Below, piece by piece: positions 1-9,573 of a DNA stretch of 64,000 nucleotides (the first letter of the stretch is position 1; each line of letters begins with the position of its first letter). Under the pieces are notes generated by a model, which was not told the DNA's origin, did not search any database, and was given only the letters and a program-made list of their open reading frames with translations. Source of the DNA: Sphingobium sp. AS12 (GTDB lineage Bacteria; Pseudomonadota; Alphaproteobacteria; Sphingomonadales; Sphingomonadaceae); assembly GCF_019097845.1 (NCBI RefSeq), contig NZ_JAHRGM010000035.1:1-64000 (forward strand), given 5' to 3'. The position numbers and the translations under genes are program-made.

Positions 1-47
1 TCAACATCATGGGAAGCCGTAACCTGCTGAGCGCCATCGCCAGATAA
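1..47 (+). CDS. 3' end of an unidentified gene (partial)
   Basis: An open frame enters from the left edge at base 3 and ends at a TAA at 45-47. It encodes about 14 residues, NIMGSRNLLSAIAR. This is too short to assign a family. It is called only because codon use looks coding-like and because hairpins typical of gene ends in this window follow it. It could be chance. Confidence 0.3.
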   Translation, partial: NIMGSRNLLSAIAR

Positions 48-149
48 GACAACGCCGTGCAAACTCGGCCGGGCCAATATCTATAGACTATGTCGACGAA
101 GGCGTTTTCACACAGCCTGGGTCGTTACCTGCCGACAACCACGCTCGTC

Positions 150-279
150 ATCCTGACGACCCGAAGGGCAGCGTAGCTAATGTCAGGATCCATTGGCGCA
201 ACCTTCATGCATAATCGCAACGCTTGTGTGAATGGATCCCGGATCAAGCCTGTCCTGAGCCTGTCGAAGGGTCCGGGAT
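150..279. repeat. Intergenic palindromic repeats
   Basis: The gene-poor stretch 48-342 holds two imperfect palindromes. One pairs ATCCTGAC (150-157) with GTCAGGAT (182-189). The other pairs ATCCCGG (236-242) with CCGGGAT (273-279) and contains the 'cctgtcgaag' core also seen in repeats near 7188 and 11681. They look like members of the dispersed repeat family of this genome. No gene is visible in the rest of the stretch. Confidence 0.55.
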
Positions 280-342
280 GACGGCGGGAGGAAGTGCGCA
301 GGCGATACGCCCGTCGCTCCCTCCACCCAGCCTTTCAGCCGA

Positions 343-1065
343 TCAGAATTTGAACACAGTGCCCAGATAGACGGCCTGGCTGTCCTGGCGATCGTCGGTC
401 ATCGGGGTCAGGCGGCCTGCGACGCTGTTGTTGTAGCGCACGCCCGCGGTGACGTTCAGGTTGCGCGTCAGCGAATAGGAGCTGGCGAGGTCCAGCGAAT
501 AATCCTTGTCAGCCGCCGGGTTGCGCGTCGCGGCGATGGCGTCGCGCCGGGTTTCGATCAGCATCTTGGTGCTGAAGCGATCCTTCTTGCTGCTATCCAG
601 CGAGAAATTCTTGGCATCGACCATGGTTTCGACCGGCACCGGATCGAGCGCCTTGCGGCCGACCGCTTCGGGCAGGGCGAACTTGCGCCAGCCATGCGCG
701 CCGTTCAGGCTGAAGGCGACCGGGGCGATATTGACCGGGGTCAGGGTGCTGTTCACCGCAACCCGATCATTGCCGCCCGCGCGCACCATCACGGTGATCG
801 CGCGCTGGCCGCTGAGCGAGCCGCTGGTGGGGGTGAAGCGGAAGCCCTGACGGCTGGCCGATGCTGCGATCTTCGCATAGGCGGCGGCAAGGCGCGGGTC
901 TTTGGTCGTCGGCGTGAAGGAGGAGATGCTGCCCAGCGCGCCCAATGACACGGGCGATTGCGTGCGCACCAGATCGGTCGCTGCGCCGATAGCAGGAGAC
1001 AGCATGAAGCCAGCCACGGCAACTGCCGCGCCCGCCAATGCCAAATGTCCCCTATTCACGCGCAT
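343..1065 (-). CDS. Exported protein of unknown function, barrel-like C-terminus
   Basis: 240 residues from the ATG at 1065, chosen because it begins a typical signal peptide: MRVNRG followed by a hydrophobic alanine-rich stretch ending near AIGA. A longer in-frame start at 1260 would add an arginine-rich, non-coding-looking leader. The C-terminal 50 residues alternate polar and hydrophobic positions and end in phenylalanine (GTVFKF), as outer-membrane beta strands often do, but the protein is too short to be confident of a barrel. I do not recognise a family. It is divergent from the DUF3576 gene, with about 240 bp between them for promoters. Confidence 0.65.
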   Translation of the reverse strand: MRVNRGHLALAGAAVAVAGFMLSPAIGAATDLVRTQSPVSLGALGSISSFTPTTKDPRLAAAYAKIAASASRQGFRFTPTSGSLSGQRAITVMVRAGGNDRVAVNSTLTPVNIAPVAFSLNGAHGWRKFALPEAVGRKALDPVPVETMVDAKNFSLDSSKKDRFSTKMLIETRRDAIAATRNPAADKDYSLDLASSYSLTRNLNVTAGVRYNNSVAGRLTPMTDDRQDSQAVYLGTVFKF

Positions 1066-1307
1066 GACTCGATTCTTTCCCCACCGACTTATAGTCCATA
1101 ACGCTCTACACGCCCAAAGCCGCCACTGGCTAGTGCCGCGCCTTTTCTCGCGGCCCTTTTTGTCGGACTGTTGCAAGGAACACACAAACATATGTTTCGA
1201 TCCTGCGCCGGATCGCGCGCGTACCCGCCCGCCGCCCCTTGCTCCTTGGCGCGGGACCACTATAGAAGGCGCGAGCTTTTTTCGTCTTTTCAGCTAGGAC
1301 ATGCCTG

Positions 1308-1757
1308 ATGGCCAGCCGCCTTTTCCGTTCCGTTTCCGCCGCAATGCTGCTGACCGCCCTGTTGCCGCTGGCCGCCTGCGGTGGCGGGTCCAAGGACCGG
1401 CCCAAGGCGGATCTGGCCGCGTCGAAGGTCACTACGATCGGGGTCAACGCCTATCTGTGGCGTGCCAGCCTGGATACTTTGTCCTTCATGCCGATGGTGC
1501 AGACCGATTCCAATGGCGGCGTGATCGTCACCGACTGGTATGCCAACCCCAACAGCCCCAATGAGCGGATGAAGCTGACCGTGTCGATCCTGGATCAGGA
1601 TCTGCGCGCCGACGCGCTGCGCGTCGCGGCCAGCCGTCAGGTGAGCCAGGGCGGCCAGTGGATCGACGCGCCGGTGCAGGCCGCGACCGTGCAGAAGCTG
1701 GAGGAGGTCATCCTGACCAAGGCCCGCGACCTGCGCCGCACCGCGATTGCGGGCTGA
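1308..1757 (+). CDS. DUF3576 lipoprotein
   Basis: 149 residues. A lipoprotein signal peptide ends in the lipobox LAAC with the lipidated cysteine at residue 24, followed by a Gly-Gly-Gly linker. The rest matches the pattern of the alphaproteobacterial DUF3576 family, including the NAYLWRASLDTLSFMP segment. The gene commonly sits upstream of leuS and lptE in this group, as here. Its function is unknown; envelope location is inferred from the lipobox. A shorter overlapping reading frame from 1301 is a shadow. Confidence 0.85.
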   Translation: MASRLFRSVSAAMLLTALLPLAACGGGSKDRPKADLAASKVTTIGVNAYLWRASLDTLSFMPMVQTDSNGGVIVTDWYANPNSPNERMKLTVSILDQDLRADALRVAASRQVSQGGQWIDAPVQAATVQKLEEVILTKARDLRRTAIAG

Positions 1758-1787
1758 TTTTTCTTCGCTTGGGTTTTGCGTGCGCGA

Positions 1788-1837
1788 AGCCCCGGTTTTT
1801 CGACGGTTCGGGGCTGGGCTTGCAAAGGCCCAGCCCC
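1788..1837 (+). promoter_or_regulatory. Two mutually exclusive stem-loops in the leuS leader
   Basis: Stem 1 pairs AGCCCCG (1788-1794) with CGGGGCT (1809-1815). Stem 2 pairs GGGGCTGGGC (1810-1819) with GCCCAGCCCC (1828-1837). They share 1810-1815, so they cannot form together. They lie between the DUF3576 stop and the leuS start 23 bp further on. They may be an attenuator-like switch or simply an intergenic processing or terminator structure. No leucine-rich leader peptide or T-box features were seen. Confidence 0.45.
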
Positions 1838-1859
1838 CTCGCATTTGGTAGGACAGGAC

Positions 1860-4388
1860 ATGCAAAGGCGCTTCAATCCGCTGGAGGCCGACGCCCGCTG
1901 GCAGGCGATCTGGGACGAGAAGCAGAGCTTTCGGGCGGACGATACTTCGCCCAAGCCGCGATCCTATGTGCTGGAGATGTTCCCCTATCCCTCCGGGCGC
2001 ATCCATATCGGCCATGTCCGCAACTATTCGATGGGGGACGTGCTGGCGCGATTCCGCCGGATGACGGGCCATGAAGTGCTGCATCCGATGGGCTGGGACG
2101 CCTTCGGGATGCCGGCCGAAAATGCCGCGATGGAGAAAAAGGTTCATCCGGGCAAATGGACCTATGAGAATATCGCCAACATGAAGGCGCAGCTCAAGAA
2201 ATTGGGCTTTGCGCTGGACTGGAGCCGGGAGTTGGCGACCTGCCACCCCGATTATTACGGCCATGAACAGGCGCTGTTCCTGGACATGCTGGACGCGGGG
2301 CTGGTCTATCGCAAGGAGTCGGCGGTCAATTGGGACCCGGTCGACATGACCGTGCTGGCGAACGAGCAGGTGATCGACGGCAAGGGCTGGCGGTCGGGCG
2401 CGACGGTCGAGAAGCGCAAACTGTCCCAGTGGTTCCTGAAAATCACCCAGTTTGCCGACGATCTGCTCGAAGGGCTGGCGAGTCTGGACCAGTGGCCCGA
2501 CAAGGTGCGCACGATGCAGGAAAACTGGATCGGCAAGTCGGTCGGGCTGCAAATTCATTTCGAGCCGGTCGCGCCGTTTGATACAAGGATCGAAGTCTAT
2601 TCGACCCGGCCCGACACGATTTTCGGGGCGAGCTTCGTCGCGATCGCGGCGGACCATCCGGTCGCGCAGCGGCTAGCGGCGGACAATCCGCAAGCCCAGG
2701 CCTTTATCGACCTGTGCAAGGCGGGCGGCACCACCGCGGCGGAGATGGAAACGGCCGAGAAGCTGGGCTTTGACACGGGCCTGACCGTCACCCATCCGTT
2801 CGATCCCGAATGGCAACTGCCGGTGTTCATCGCAAATTTCGTGCTGATGGACTATGGCACCGGCGCGGTGATGGGTGTCCCCGCGCACGACCAGCGCGAC
2901 CTCGACTTCGCGCGCAAATATATGCTGCCGGTCGAGCGTGTCGTCGCAGCCGAGGGCGATGAGTCGGCACCGATCCATAATGAAGCCTATAGCGCGCCGG
3001 GCAAGCTGGTGAACTCCCGCTTCCTCGACGGCATGAGTGTGGACGAGGCGAAGGCCGAAGTGATCCGCCGCGCGCAAAGCGAAGGCTGGGGCGCGGGCAA
3101 GACCGTGTTCCGCCTGCGCGACTGGGGCGTGTCGCGCCAGCGTTATTGGGGGACGCCGATCCCGGTGATCCATTGCGATGCGTGCGGCGTGGTGCCGGTG
3201 CCAAAGGCGCAATTGCCCGTCGTGCTGCCCGACGATGTGACTTTCGACATTCCGGGCAATCCGCTCGATCGGCATCCGACCTGGAAGCATGTCGACTGCC
3301 CCGCGTGCGGCAAGGCGGCGGTGCGGGAAACCGACACGCTGGACACGTTCGCGGATTCAAGCTGGTATTTCATCCGCTTCGCCAGCCAGCCCAAGGACAA
3401 GCCTTTCGACCGCGAGACGGTGGAAAAATGGCTGCCGGTCGGCCAATATATTGGCGGGGTCGAACATGCGATCCTGCATCTTCTCTACGCGCGCTTCTGG
3501 ACGCGCGCGCTTCAGCATATGGGGCAATTGGGCTTTGCCGAGCCGTTCACCGGCCTGTTCACGCAGGGGATGGTAACGCATGAGACCTATAGTCGCGAAC
3601 AGGGCGATGGTCTGCCGCCGGTCTATTTCGCGCCGGGCGAGATTGAACGCGCGGCCGATGGCGCGACCCTGATCGCGGACAAGGCACCGGTCGAGGTTGG
3701 CCGGGTCGTCAAAATGTCCAAGTCCAAGAAGAATGTTGTCGATCCCGATGACATCATCGCCCAATATGGCGCGGACGCGGTGCGCTGGTTCATGCTGTCG
3801 GACAGCCCGCCCGAACGCGACCTGCCCTGGACCGAAAGCGGGATCGAGGGATCGTGGCGCTTCGTGAACCGCTTGTGGCGCCTGTTCGGGCAGATCGAGG
3901 CGGGGGCGGAAGGCACCGACAAGCCGCTCGACCGCAAGCTGCACCAGACGATCGACGGGATCGCCAAGGATATCGAGGCGCTGTCCTTCAACAAGGCGGT
4001 CGCCAAGATTTACGAATTGGCCAATGCGGTGGAGAAGGCCGCGCCTTCCGCGTCGCGCAATGCCGCCATTCGCGCGCTTGCGCTGCTGGTCGCGCCGATG
4101 ACCCCGCATCTGGCGGAGGAAGCCTGGGCCGATATGGGCGAAACCGGCCTGATCGCGGATGCGGCCTGGCCCGCAGTCGACCCGGCACTGCTGGTGGATG
4201 ATGAAGTGACGATCGCCTGCCAGGTGATGGGCAAGCTGCGCGACACCATCACCGTGCCCAAGGGGACGGATAAGCAAGAGTTGGAGCGTCTGGCGCTGGC
4301 CGCGCCGAACGTGGTCCGCATCCTCGACGGAGCGACGCCCAAGAAGATCATCGTCGTGCCGGATCGTCTGGTGAATCTGGTGATTTAG
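1860..4388 (+). CDS. leuS: Leucyl-tRNA synthetase
   Basis: Class I aminoacyl-tRNA synthetase that charges tRNA-Leu. 842 residues from the ATG at 1860, which starts at [15 protein letters not shown], the usual family N-terminus; earlier in-frame codons run through the leader hairpins. The HIGH motif is at residues 49-52 (within [11 protein letters not shown]) and KMSKS at 618-622. The editing domain lies between them, including the [11 protein letters not shown] segment. Zinc-knuckle-like pairs CDAC and CPAC are also present. Length is normal. It follows the DUF3576 gene and precedes lptE and holA in a typical alphaproteobacterial order. Confidence 0.97.
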   Translation: MQRRFNPLEADARWQAIWDEKQSFRADDTSPKPRSYVLEMFPYPSGRIHIGHVRNYSMGDVLARFRRMTGHEVLHPMGWDAFGMPAENAAMEKKVHPGKWTYENIANMKAQLKKLGFALDWSRELATCHPDYYGHEQALFLDMLDAGLVYRKESAVNWDPVDMTVLANEQVIDGKGWRSGATVEKRKLSQWFLKITQFADDLLEGLASLDQWPDKVRTMQENWIGKSVGLQIHFEPVAPFDTRIEVYSTRPDTIFGASFVAIAADHPVAQRLAADNPQAQAFIDLCKAGGTTAAEMETAEKLGFDTGLTVTHPFDPEWQLPVFIANFVLMDYGTGAVMGVPAHDQRDLDFARKYMLPVERVVAAEGDESAPIHNEAYSAPGKLVNSRFLDGMSVDEAKAEVIRRAQSEGWGAGKTVFRLRDWGVSRQRYWGTPIPVIHCDACGVVPVPKAQLPVVLPDDVTFDIPGNPLDRHPTWKHVDCPACGKAAVRETDTLDTFADSSWYFIRFASQPKDKPFDRETVEKWLPVGQYIGGVEHAILHLLYARFWTRALQHMGQLGFAEPFTGLFTQGMVTHETYSREQGDGLPPVYFAPGEIERAADGATLIADKAPVEVGRVVKMSKSKKNVVDPDDIIAQYGADAVRWFMLSDSPPERDLPWTESGIEGSWRFVNRLWRLFGQIEAGAEGTDKPLDRKLHQTIDGIAKDIEALSFNKAVAKIYELANAVEKAAPSASRNAAIRALALLVAPMTPHLAEEAWADMGETGLIADAAWPAVDPALLVDDEVTIACQVMGKLRDTITVPKGTDKQELERLALAAPNVVRILDGATPKKIIVVPDRLVNLVI

Positions 4389-4396
4389 ATGCAACA

Positions 4397-4495
4397 TCCG
4401 TTCGCCCCGAGCGAAGTCGAAGGGCTTTGCTGAGCGGAAGCGAAGCAGCTTCGCTCCGCTCAGCAAAGGGCTTCGACAAGCTCAGCCCGAACGGA
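4397..4495. repeat. Long REP-like inverted repeat
   Basis: The ends are TCCGTTCG and CGAACGGA. The interior folds into a long stem in which 'gctttgctgagcggaagcgaag' pairs with its complement about 'cttcgctccgctcagcaaag'. It fills the leuS-lptE gap. The same termini bound the repeats at 7188, 11681 and 22990. It may act as a transcript-end structure, but it has no T-run. Confidence 0.75.
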
Positions 4496-4509
4496 TAAGG
4501 GTTCAGGTC

Positions 4510-5013
4510 ATGAAGCGCATCATTCCCCTCCTCGCCGTCCCGCTCCTGCTCACCGCCTGTGGCCTGCGCCCGGTCTATGGCGGGGGCGCGAACGGGACGG
4601 TGGCGCAGGCGCTGGGCCATGTCGAGGTGCAGCCGATCGCGGGCAAGAATGGCTGGCTGATGCGCAATGCGCTCAACGACCGGCTGGCCGCGATGCAGCA
4701 GGGCGGGTCCGGGCCGCGCTACAAGCTGGTCGTCAAGCTGGACGACCAGATCAGCGGCTTTGGTCTGCGTTCCGACGCTGCCGTCACCCGCGAACGCCGC
4801 ACATTACGCGCGCGCTATCAGCTGGTGGATGAGGCGACGGGCGCGCAATTGCTGGACGATAGCGCCGGGTCGGACGCGGGCATCGACGTTACCTCCAGCG
4901 AATTTGCCACGATCGCGGCGGAAGATACGGCGCTGGAACGCCTGTCGCAGACGGTGGCGGACCAGATCATCGCGCGGCTGGCCCTTTATGCCAGCCGGGA
5001 CACCGCCCCTTGA
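4510..5013 (+). CDS. lptE: LPS assembly lipoprotein LptE
   Basis: 167 residues. A lipoprotein signal ends in LLTAC with the cysteine at residue 17, followed by GLRPVYGG, the characteristic start of mature alphaproteobacterial LptE. LptE plugs the LptD barrel at the outer membrane and helps insert lipopolysaccharide. The order leuS-lptE-holA is conserved in many proteobacteria. The stop overlaps the holA TTG start by a TTGA, so the two are probably translationally coupled. Confidence 0.9.
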   Translation: MKRIIPLLAVPLLLTACGLRPVYGGGANGTVAQALGHVEVQPIAGKNGWLMRNALNDRLAAMQQGGSGPRYKLVVKLDDQISGFGLRSDAAVTRERRTLRARYQLVDEATGAQLLDDSAGSDAGIDVTSSEFATIAAEDTALERLSQTVADQIIARLALYASRDTAP

Positions 5014-6035
5014 AGGCCAATCGCGGCCAGATCGAAAAGGCGCTCGACGCGCCATCGGCGGCGCTGCGTTTCATCCTGCTCTATGGCCCGGACGAAGCGG
5101 CCAGCCAGGCGCTGGTCCGGCGGCTGGAGCGGGCGATGGGACCGGGGGCGGAGCGGGTGGACCTGGACGGATCGACCCTGCGCGATGATCCGGCCCGCCT
5201 GTCCGATGAAGCCGCATCCTTTTCCATGTTCGGCGACAAGCGCTGGATTCGCGTCCATGGCATGGGCGAGGAATCGCTGCCCGCGCTGACCGCGCTGCTG
5301 GAGGCCGAAGCAGCGGGCAATCCGGTTATCGCGGTGGCGGGCGCGCTGAAAGCCACGTCGAAGCTGCTTAAGCTGGCGCTGGATCACAAGGCGACGCTGG
5401 CCTTCGTCTCCTACCAGCCCGACGCGCGCGAATCGGAGCAGATCGCGATCGGCATCGCGCGCGAGGGCGGGCTGCGGCTGTCGACCGAACTGGCGCGGCG
5501 GATCGTCGATCTGGCCAATGGTGACCGGGCGCTGATGAGCGGCGAGGTCGAGAAGCTGATCCTCTATCTCGACGCCGCGCCGGACCGTCCGCGCGAAGCG
5601 ACGGCCGAGGCGCTGGATGCGCTGTCGGCGGACAATCCCGATACGGAGGTTGCGCCGCTGGTCAATGCTGTGCTGGGGGGTGACCTGAAAGCCATGCACC
5701 GCGAATTGACCAGCCTGTCGGAGGTTGGCGCGAGTATGGCGTCGGTCATCCGCCCGCTGCTGACCCGCGCCATGCTGCTGGCCAATATCCGCGCCGATTT
5801 CGACAGTAGCGGTCGGTTGGAGGGCGCGGTCGAGGCCGCGGGCAAGGCGGTGTTCTGGAAGGAAAAGGGCGTGGTGACGCGGCAGGTGCGGCTGTGGGAC
5901 GCGACCGGCATCGCCCGCGTCATACAGCGGCTGGCGCAGGCTGAGCGCGCCACACGATCGGGCAGGGGGACCGGCGACCTGCTGGTGCGGCACGAACTGC
6001 TAACGATCGCGCGGCAGGCGGCGCGGGAACGATAG
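5010..6035 (+). CDS. holA: DNA polymerase III delta subunit
   Basis: 341 residues. Delta is the clamp-loader subunit that opens the beta sliding clamp. The N-terminus MKANRGQIEKAL followed by RFILLYGPDEA is typical of alphaproteobacterial HolA, and like other delta subunits it lacks a functional P-loop. The start codon is TTG at 5010, overlapping the lptE stop (TTGA). The downstream gene begins 47 bp later, so holA probably closes the leuS-lptE-holA unit. Confidence 0.92.
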   Translation: MKANRGQIEKALDAPSAALRFILLYGPDEAASQALVRRLERAMGPGAERVDLDGSTLRDDPARLSDEAASFSMFGDKRWIRVHGMGEESLPALTALLEAEAAGNPVIAVAGALKATSKLLKLALDHKATLAFVSYQPDARESEQIAIGIAREGGLRLSTELARRIVDLANGDRALMSGEVEKLILYLDAAPDRPREATAEALDALSADNPDTEVAPLVNAVLGGDLKAMHRELTSLSEVGASMASVIRPLLTRAMLLANIRADFDSSGRLEGAVEAAGKAVFWKEKGVVTRQVRLWDATGIARVIQRLAQAERATRSGRGTGDLLVRHELLTIARQAARER

Positions 6036-6082
6036 GCGACGACAGGCGCTTTGACGGCTAAACAGGTCGCGACACGGATGGC

Positions 6083-7171
6083 ATGACCGGCCACCGCGCC
6101 AGCGCGCAACAAAGGCAGCGCATCATTTCGTCCACCGCCACCATCCACGCCATCGGCACCGCTGTTCCCATGACTGATGTCCACCCGGCCTTTATCGACT
6201 GGGCGGGCGGACGCATCACCGACCGGCGAGAGCGGGCGCTGTTCACGCGCATGGCGCAGCGCAGCGGGATTGAGCATCGCTGGTCGGTGCTGGAATCGCC
6301 AACGGCGCAGGACGGTTTTTACGCCGCGCAATGGCCCACGACGGCGCAGCGCATGGCCATCTATGCCGACGAAGCGCCGCTATTGGCCGCGCGGGCGGTG
6401 GCGGGATTGGCGGATCAAGTTGCCATCGACGGCATTACCCATCTGGTGGTGGCCAGTTGCACGGGCTTTACTGCACCGGGAATCGACCAGCGGCTGATCA
6501 CGCTGCTGGGACTGAACCCTTCGGTCGAGCGGCTTATGGTCGGCTATATGGGCTGCTATGCCGCGATCGTCGCGTTGCGCTCCGCCCGGCATATCGTGCG
6601 GTCGGAACCGGGCGCGCGGGTGCTGGTGGTGTGCGTGGAGCTGAGCAGCCTGCATTTGCAGGAGGATGCGCGGGTCGAGCCGCTGCTGGCGATGCTGCAA
6701 TTTGGCGATGGCGCGGCGGCGGCCTTGGTGAGCGGCGGGCCGGGCGGCATAGCGCTGGGCCAGCCCTTTGCCATGACCGTGCCGGATACGGCGAGCCTCA
6801 TTCGCTGGGATCTGGGCGATCATGGTTTTGCCATGCATTTGTCGGGCGAAGTGCCGGGCGCGATCGCGCAGGCGCTGGCGGGCACCGTGACGCTGCCGGT
6901 GCCTTCCGAAAGCGTCGATCTGTGGGCGGTCCATGCCGGGGGACGCTCCATCCTCGACGCGGTGGCGCGGGCGCTGGATCTCGCGCCGGATGCGCTGGAC
7001 CATAGCCGGGCGGTGCTGCGTGCCTTTGGCAATATGTCGTCGGCGACCTTGATGTTCGTGCTGGCGCGGATATTGGCGGGGGAAGCGACCGGGCAGGGGA
7101 TCGCGCTCGCCTTCGGGCCGGGGCTGGCGGCGGAGGGGCTGACCTTTCGTCGGGAAGATTGCATTGCGTAA
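6083..7171 (+). CDS. Type III polyketide synthase (chalcone/stilbene synthase superfamily)
   Basis: 362 residues. The Cys-His-Asn triad of type III polyketide synthases is intact: C126 in ASCTGFTAPGID, H284 in WAVHAGGR and N317 in AFGNMSSATLMF. The family condenses an acyl-CoA starter with malonyl-CoA units to give pyrones, resorcinols or phloroglucinols. It is followed by a methyltransferase and an FAD oxidoreductase in the same direction, suggesting a tailored polyketide such as an alkylresorcinol-type lipid or quinone. Starter unit and product cannot be read from the sequence. Confidence 0.92.
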   Translation: MTGHRASAQQRQRIISSTATIHAIGTAVPMTDVHPAFIDWAGGRITDRRERALFTRMAQRSGIEHRWSVLESPTAQDGFYAAQWPTTAQRMAIYADEAPLLAARAVAGLADQVAIDGITHLVVASCTGFTAPGIDQRLITLLGLNPSVERLMVGYMGCYAAIVALRSARHIVRSEPGARVLVVCVELSSLHLQEDARVEPLLAMLQFGDGAAAALVSGGPGGIALGQPFAMTVPDTASLIRWDLGDHGFAMHLSGEVPGAIAQALAGTVTLPVPSESVDLWAVHAGGRSILDAVARALDLAPDALDHSRAVLRAFGNMSSATLMFVLARILAGEATGQGIALAFGPGLAAEGLTFRREDCIA

Positions 7172-7187
7172 CGCGCTATTCTCTCTC

Positions 7188-7264
7188 CCGTTCGGGCTGA
7201 GCTTGTCGAAGCCTCGTCCTTCTTCTCAAGAAGTGCGGCCCTTCGACAGGCTCAGGGCGAACGG
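7188..7264. repeat. REP-like inverted repeat between polyketide genes
   Basis: Bounded by CCGTTCG (7188-7194) and CGAACGG (7258-7264), with inner arms 'gggctgagcttgtcgaag' and 'cttcgacaggctcagggc'. Same family as the repeats at 4397, 11681 and 22990. It separates the synthase from the methyltransferase gene, so it may lower read-through inside the presumed operon. Confidence 0.75.
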
Positions 7265-7288
7265 AGGTTGTGGTTGTAAGGTGGCACC

Positions 7289-7963
7289 ATGAAGCGGTCG
7301 CTGGCCCAGGAACAGATGGACGCAGTCGATCTGCCTGCCGACATTTATGCGCGGGTGCTGGCCGATCTCGACCGGGTCAACCGGGTGACGCTGGCGGCGC
7401 GACCGACGCTTGGCTTTCTCGATCGCGCAGTGACCGGGCACTTTCGGCTGCTCGACGTTGGCTATGGCGATGGCGGGATGCTGCGGCAGGTCGCGCATTG
7501 GGCGAAACGGCGCGGCATGGCCTGCGAACTGGTGGGTATCGATCTCAATGCACGGAGCGAGGCCGTGGCGCAGGCGCGCACCGCCCCGGCCATGGCGATC
7601 GACTATCGCACCGGCGACTATGCGGCGCTGGCGCATGAACCATGGGACATCATTATTTCCAGTCTGGTGACGCACCATATGGATGAGGCGGAGCGGCTGG
7701 CGTTCCTGCGCTTCATGGAGGATCAGGCGCGCATGGGCTGGTTCGTCAACGACCTGCACCGCCATGGTTTCGCCTATCATGTCTATCCATTGCTGGCCCG
7801 GCTGCTGCGGGTCCATCCGATCGTGCGGCAGGACGGACAACTCTCGATCGCGCGCAGCTTCGTGGCGGACGAATGGCGGGCAATGCTGGCCGCGGCGCAT
7901 ATTAGCGACGCGCGGATTGAGCGCGTCTTTCCCTTCCGGCTGTGCGTATCACGGTGCCGATAA
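7289..7963 (+). CDS. Class I SAM-dependent methyltransferase of the polyketide cluster
   Basis: 224 residues. The SAM-binding motif I is LLDVGYGDGGMLRQVA (about residues 51-66), with an acidic ribose-binding segment LVGIDLN further on and IIISSLVTHHM as the motif IV region. Lies between a type III polyketide synthase and an FAD oxidoreductase. The stop overlaps the next gene by 22 bp. Likely methylates the polyketide product; this is inferred from context only. Confidence 0.85.
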   Translation: MKRSLAQEQMDAVDLPADIYARVLADLDRVNRVTLAARPTLGFLDRAVTGHFRLLDVGYGDGGMLRQVAHWAKRRGMACELVGIDLNARSEAVAQARTAPAMAIDYRTGDYAALAHEPWDIIISSLVTHHMDEAERLAFLRFMEDQARMGWFVNDLHRHGFAYHVYPLLARLLRVHPIVRQDGQLSIARSFVADEWRAMLAAAHISDARIERVFPFRLCVSRCR

Positions 7964-9024
7964 TCATCGGCGCAGGCCCTGCCGGCGCGGCGGCAGCGAT
8001 GCGGCTGGCGCGGGCAGGGGCGGCACCGCTGTTGATCGACCGGCAGCTTGTGCCGGGCGACGCGTTGTGCGGCGGGTTTCTCAGCTGGGCGACGGTCGCG
8101 CAGATCGACGCGCTGGGGATTGAGCCGGCAGCGCTGGGTGGCCACAGGATCGACACGCTGGCACTGTTTGCGGGTGGGCAGGAGATCATGCTGCCGCTTC
8201 CCGCGCCGGGCATGGGCCTGTCGCGCCACCGGCTCGATACGCTGTTGCGTGGCGCTGCGCAGGATGCAGGGGTGACGTTCCGGCTCGGCCATGCGGTGCG
8301 GACGCTGTCGCCAACCACCATCACCATGGATGACGGCGAAGCGATCGACTGGGACAGCCTGTTTCTGGCCACTGGCAAGCATGACCTGCGCGGCGCGGCG
8401 CGGCCCCATGGCGGCACGGACCCGGAACTGGGGTTGCGCCTGCGCCTGCCGCCCAGTGCGGCGCGGCATCGGCTGATTGGTGGCCGGATCGAACTCCACT
8501 GGGTCGATGGCGGCTATGTCGGCCTGCTGTTGCAGGAGGATGGCAGCGCCAATCTGTGCATGGCGGTGCGCAAGAGCGCCTTGGCAGCGGCGGGCGGGCG
8601 TCCGATGGCGCTGATTGCGCAACTGGCCGAACAGTCCCCGGCATTGGCCGACCGGCTGGGGGATGTGCCGGGTGATGCGCCTGTCGATGCGATTGGCGAC
8701 GTCCCCTATGGCTGGCGCGCGACGACGGGTTGGCCCGGTCTGTACCGGCTGGGCGATCAGGCGGCGGTGATTCCGTCGCTGGCGGGGGAGGGCATCGGTA
8801 TCGCGCTGGCCAGTGCAGAGGCGGCGGTGGCGCAGTGGCAGGGGGCGGGGCGCGATGGCGCGGCGCGATATCAGCGCGACTTTGCCCGGCGGGCGATGCT
8901 GCCGCTACGCGCGGCGGCGGGGTTTCGGGCGTTGGGAGCCAATCCGGGGCTGCTCCGGCTGCTGGCGGCGACGCCGGGTGCGGCGCGTCTCGCCATGCGC
9001 CTCACCCGCATCGCAGGCGCTTGA
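7942..9024 (+). CDS. FAD-dependent oxidoreductase (geranylgeranyl-reductase-like / hydroxylase type)
   Basis: 360 residues from a GTG at 7942; an alternative GTG at 7954 would shorten the overlap with the methyltransferase. The Rossmann FAD-binding motif [11 protein letters not shown] is near the N-terminus. A second FAD contact is [21 protein letters not shown] (about residues 269-289), in which the GD motif is clear. The layout fits flavoprotein monooxygenases and geranylgeranyl reductases. Together with the synthase and methyltransferase it probably oxidises or reduces the polyketide. Translational coupling to the methyltransferase is likely. Confidence 0.85.
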   Translation: MRITVPIIIGAGPAGAAAAMRLARAGAAPLLIDRQLVPGDALCGGFLSWATVAQIDALGIEPAALGGHRIDTLALFAGGQEIMLPLPAPGMGLSRHRLDTLLRGAAQDAGVTFRLGHAVRTLSPTTITMDDGEAIDWDSLFLATGKHDLRGAARPHGGTDPELGLRLRLPPSAARHRLIGGRIELHWVDGGYVGLLLQEDGSANLCMAVRKSALAAAGGRPMALIAQLAEQSPALADRLGDVPGDAPVDAIGDVPYGWRATTGWPGLYRLGDQAAVIPSLAGEGIGIALASAEAAVAQWQGAGRDGAARYQRDFARRAMLPLRAAAGFRALGANPGLLRLLAATPGAARLAMRLTRIAGA

Positions 9025-9055
9025 TCGGCGCGCTGGCTGCGCCCATATTGCGGTC

Positions 9056-9457
9056 ATGGACAAGCTCAACCTGACCGACGCCGAATGGCGCGACCGCCTT
9101 TCCCCCGAACGCTATCATGTACTGCGCGAAGGCGGGACGGAACGGGCCTTTACCGGCAAACTCAACAGCAACAAGGCCGACGGCGTCTATTATTGCGCGG
9201 GCTGCGGCGCGGAACTGTTCGACGCGGAAGAAAAATATGACAGCGGGTCGGGCTGGCCCAGCTTTACAGCGCCCGTTGACATCGATGCGGTCGAGGAAAT
9301 CCGCGACGCCAGCCATGGCATGATCCGCACCGAAGTACGCTGCGCCACCTGCGAAGGGCATCTGGGCCATGTGTTCCCCGATGGTCCGGGCGTCAACGGC
9401 CTGCGCTATTGCATGAACAGCGCCTCGCTCGACTTCAAGCCGCGCGAGGAAGAATAA
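9056..9457 (+). CDS. msrB: Peptide-methionine (R)-S-oxide reductase MsrB
   Basis: 133 residues from the ATG at 9056 ([18 protein letters not shown]); a longer in-frame extension upstream overlaps the oxidoreductase gene in another frame and is not coding-like. It repairs R-methionine sulfoxide. Two zinc CXXC pairs are present (CAGC and CATC). The catalytic cysteine is in [11 protein letters not shown] near the C-terminus. Family-normal length, cytoplasmic (no signal peptide). Confidence 0.95.
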   Translation: MDKLNLTDAEWRDRLSPERYHVLREGGTERAFTGKLNSNKADGVYYCAGCGAELFDAEEKYDSGSGWPSFTAPVDIDAVEEIRDASHGMIRTEVRCATCEGHLGHVFPDGPGVNGLRYCMNSASLDFKPREEE

Positions 9458-9573
9458 CCGTTCATGCCATGTAAAGCGGTGATCGTCATGGAGACGGTCA
9501 CGGCAATTTTCCGGGCAGGGCGCATGAAACACGCTGGCCGGGGCCGGGATTAGCGGGTATCCGGGGCGCACAG

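Noticed and set aside
1290..2657. 455-residue minus-strand open frame opposite the DUF3576 and leuS genes
   Set aside because: It lies opposite clear genes and has shadow-like composition.
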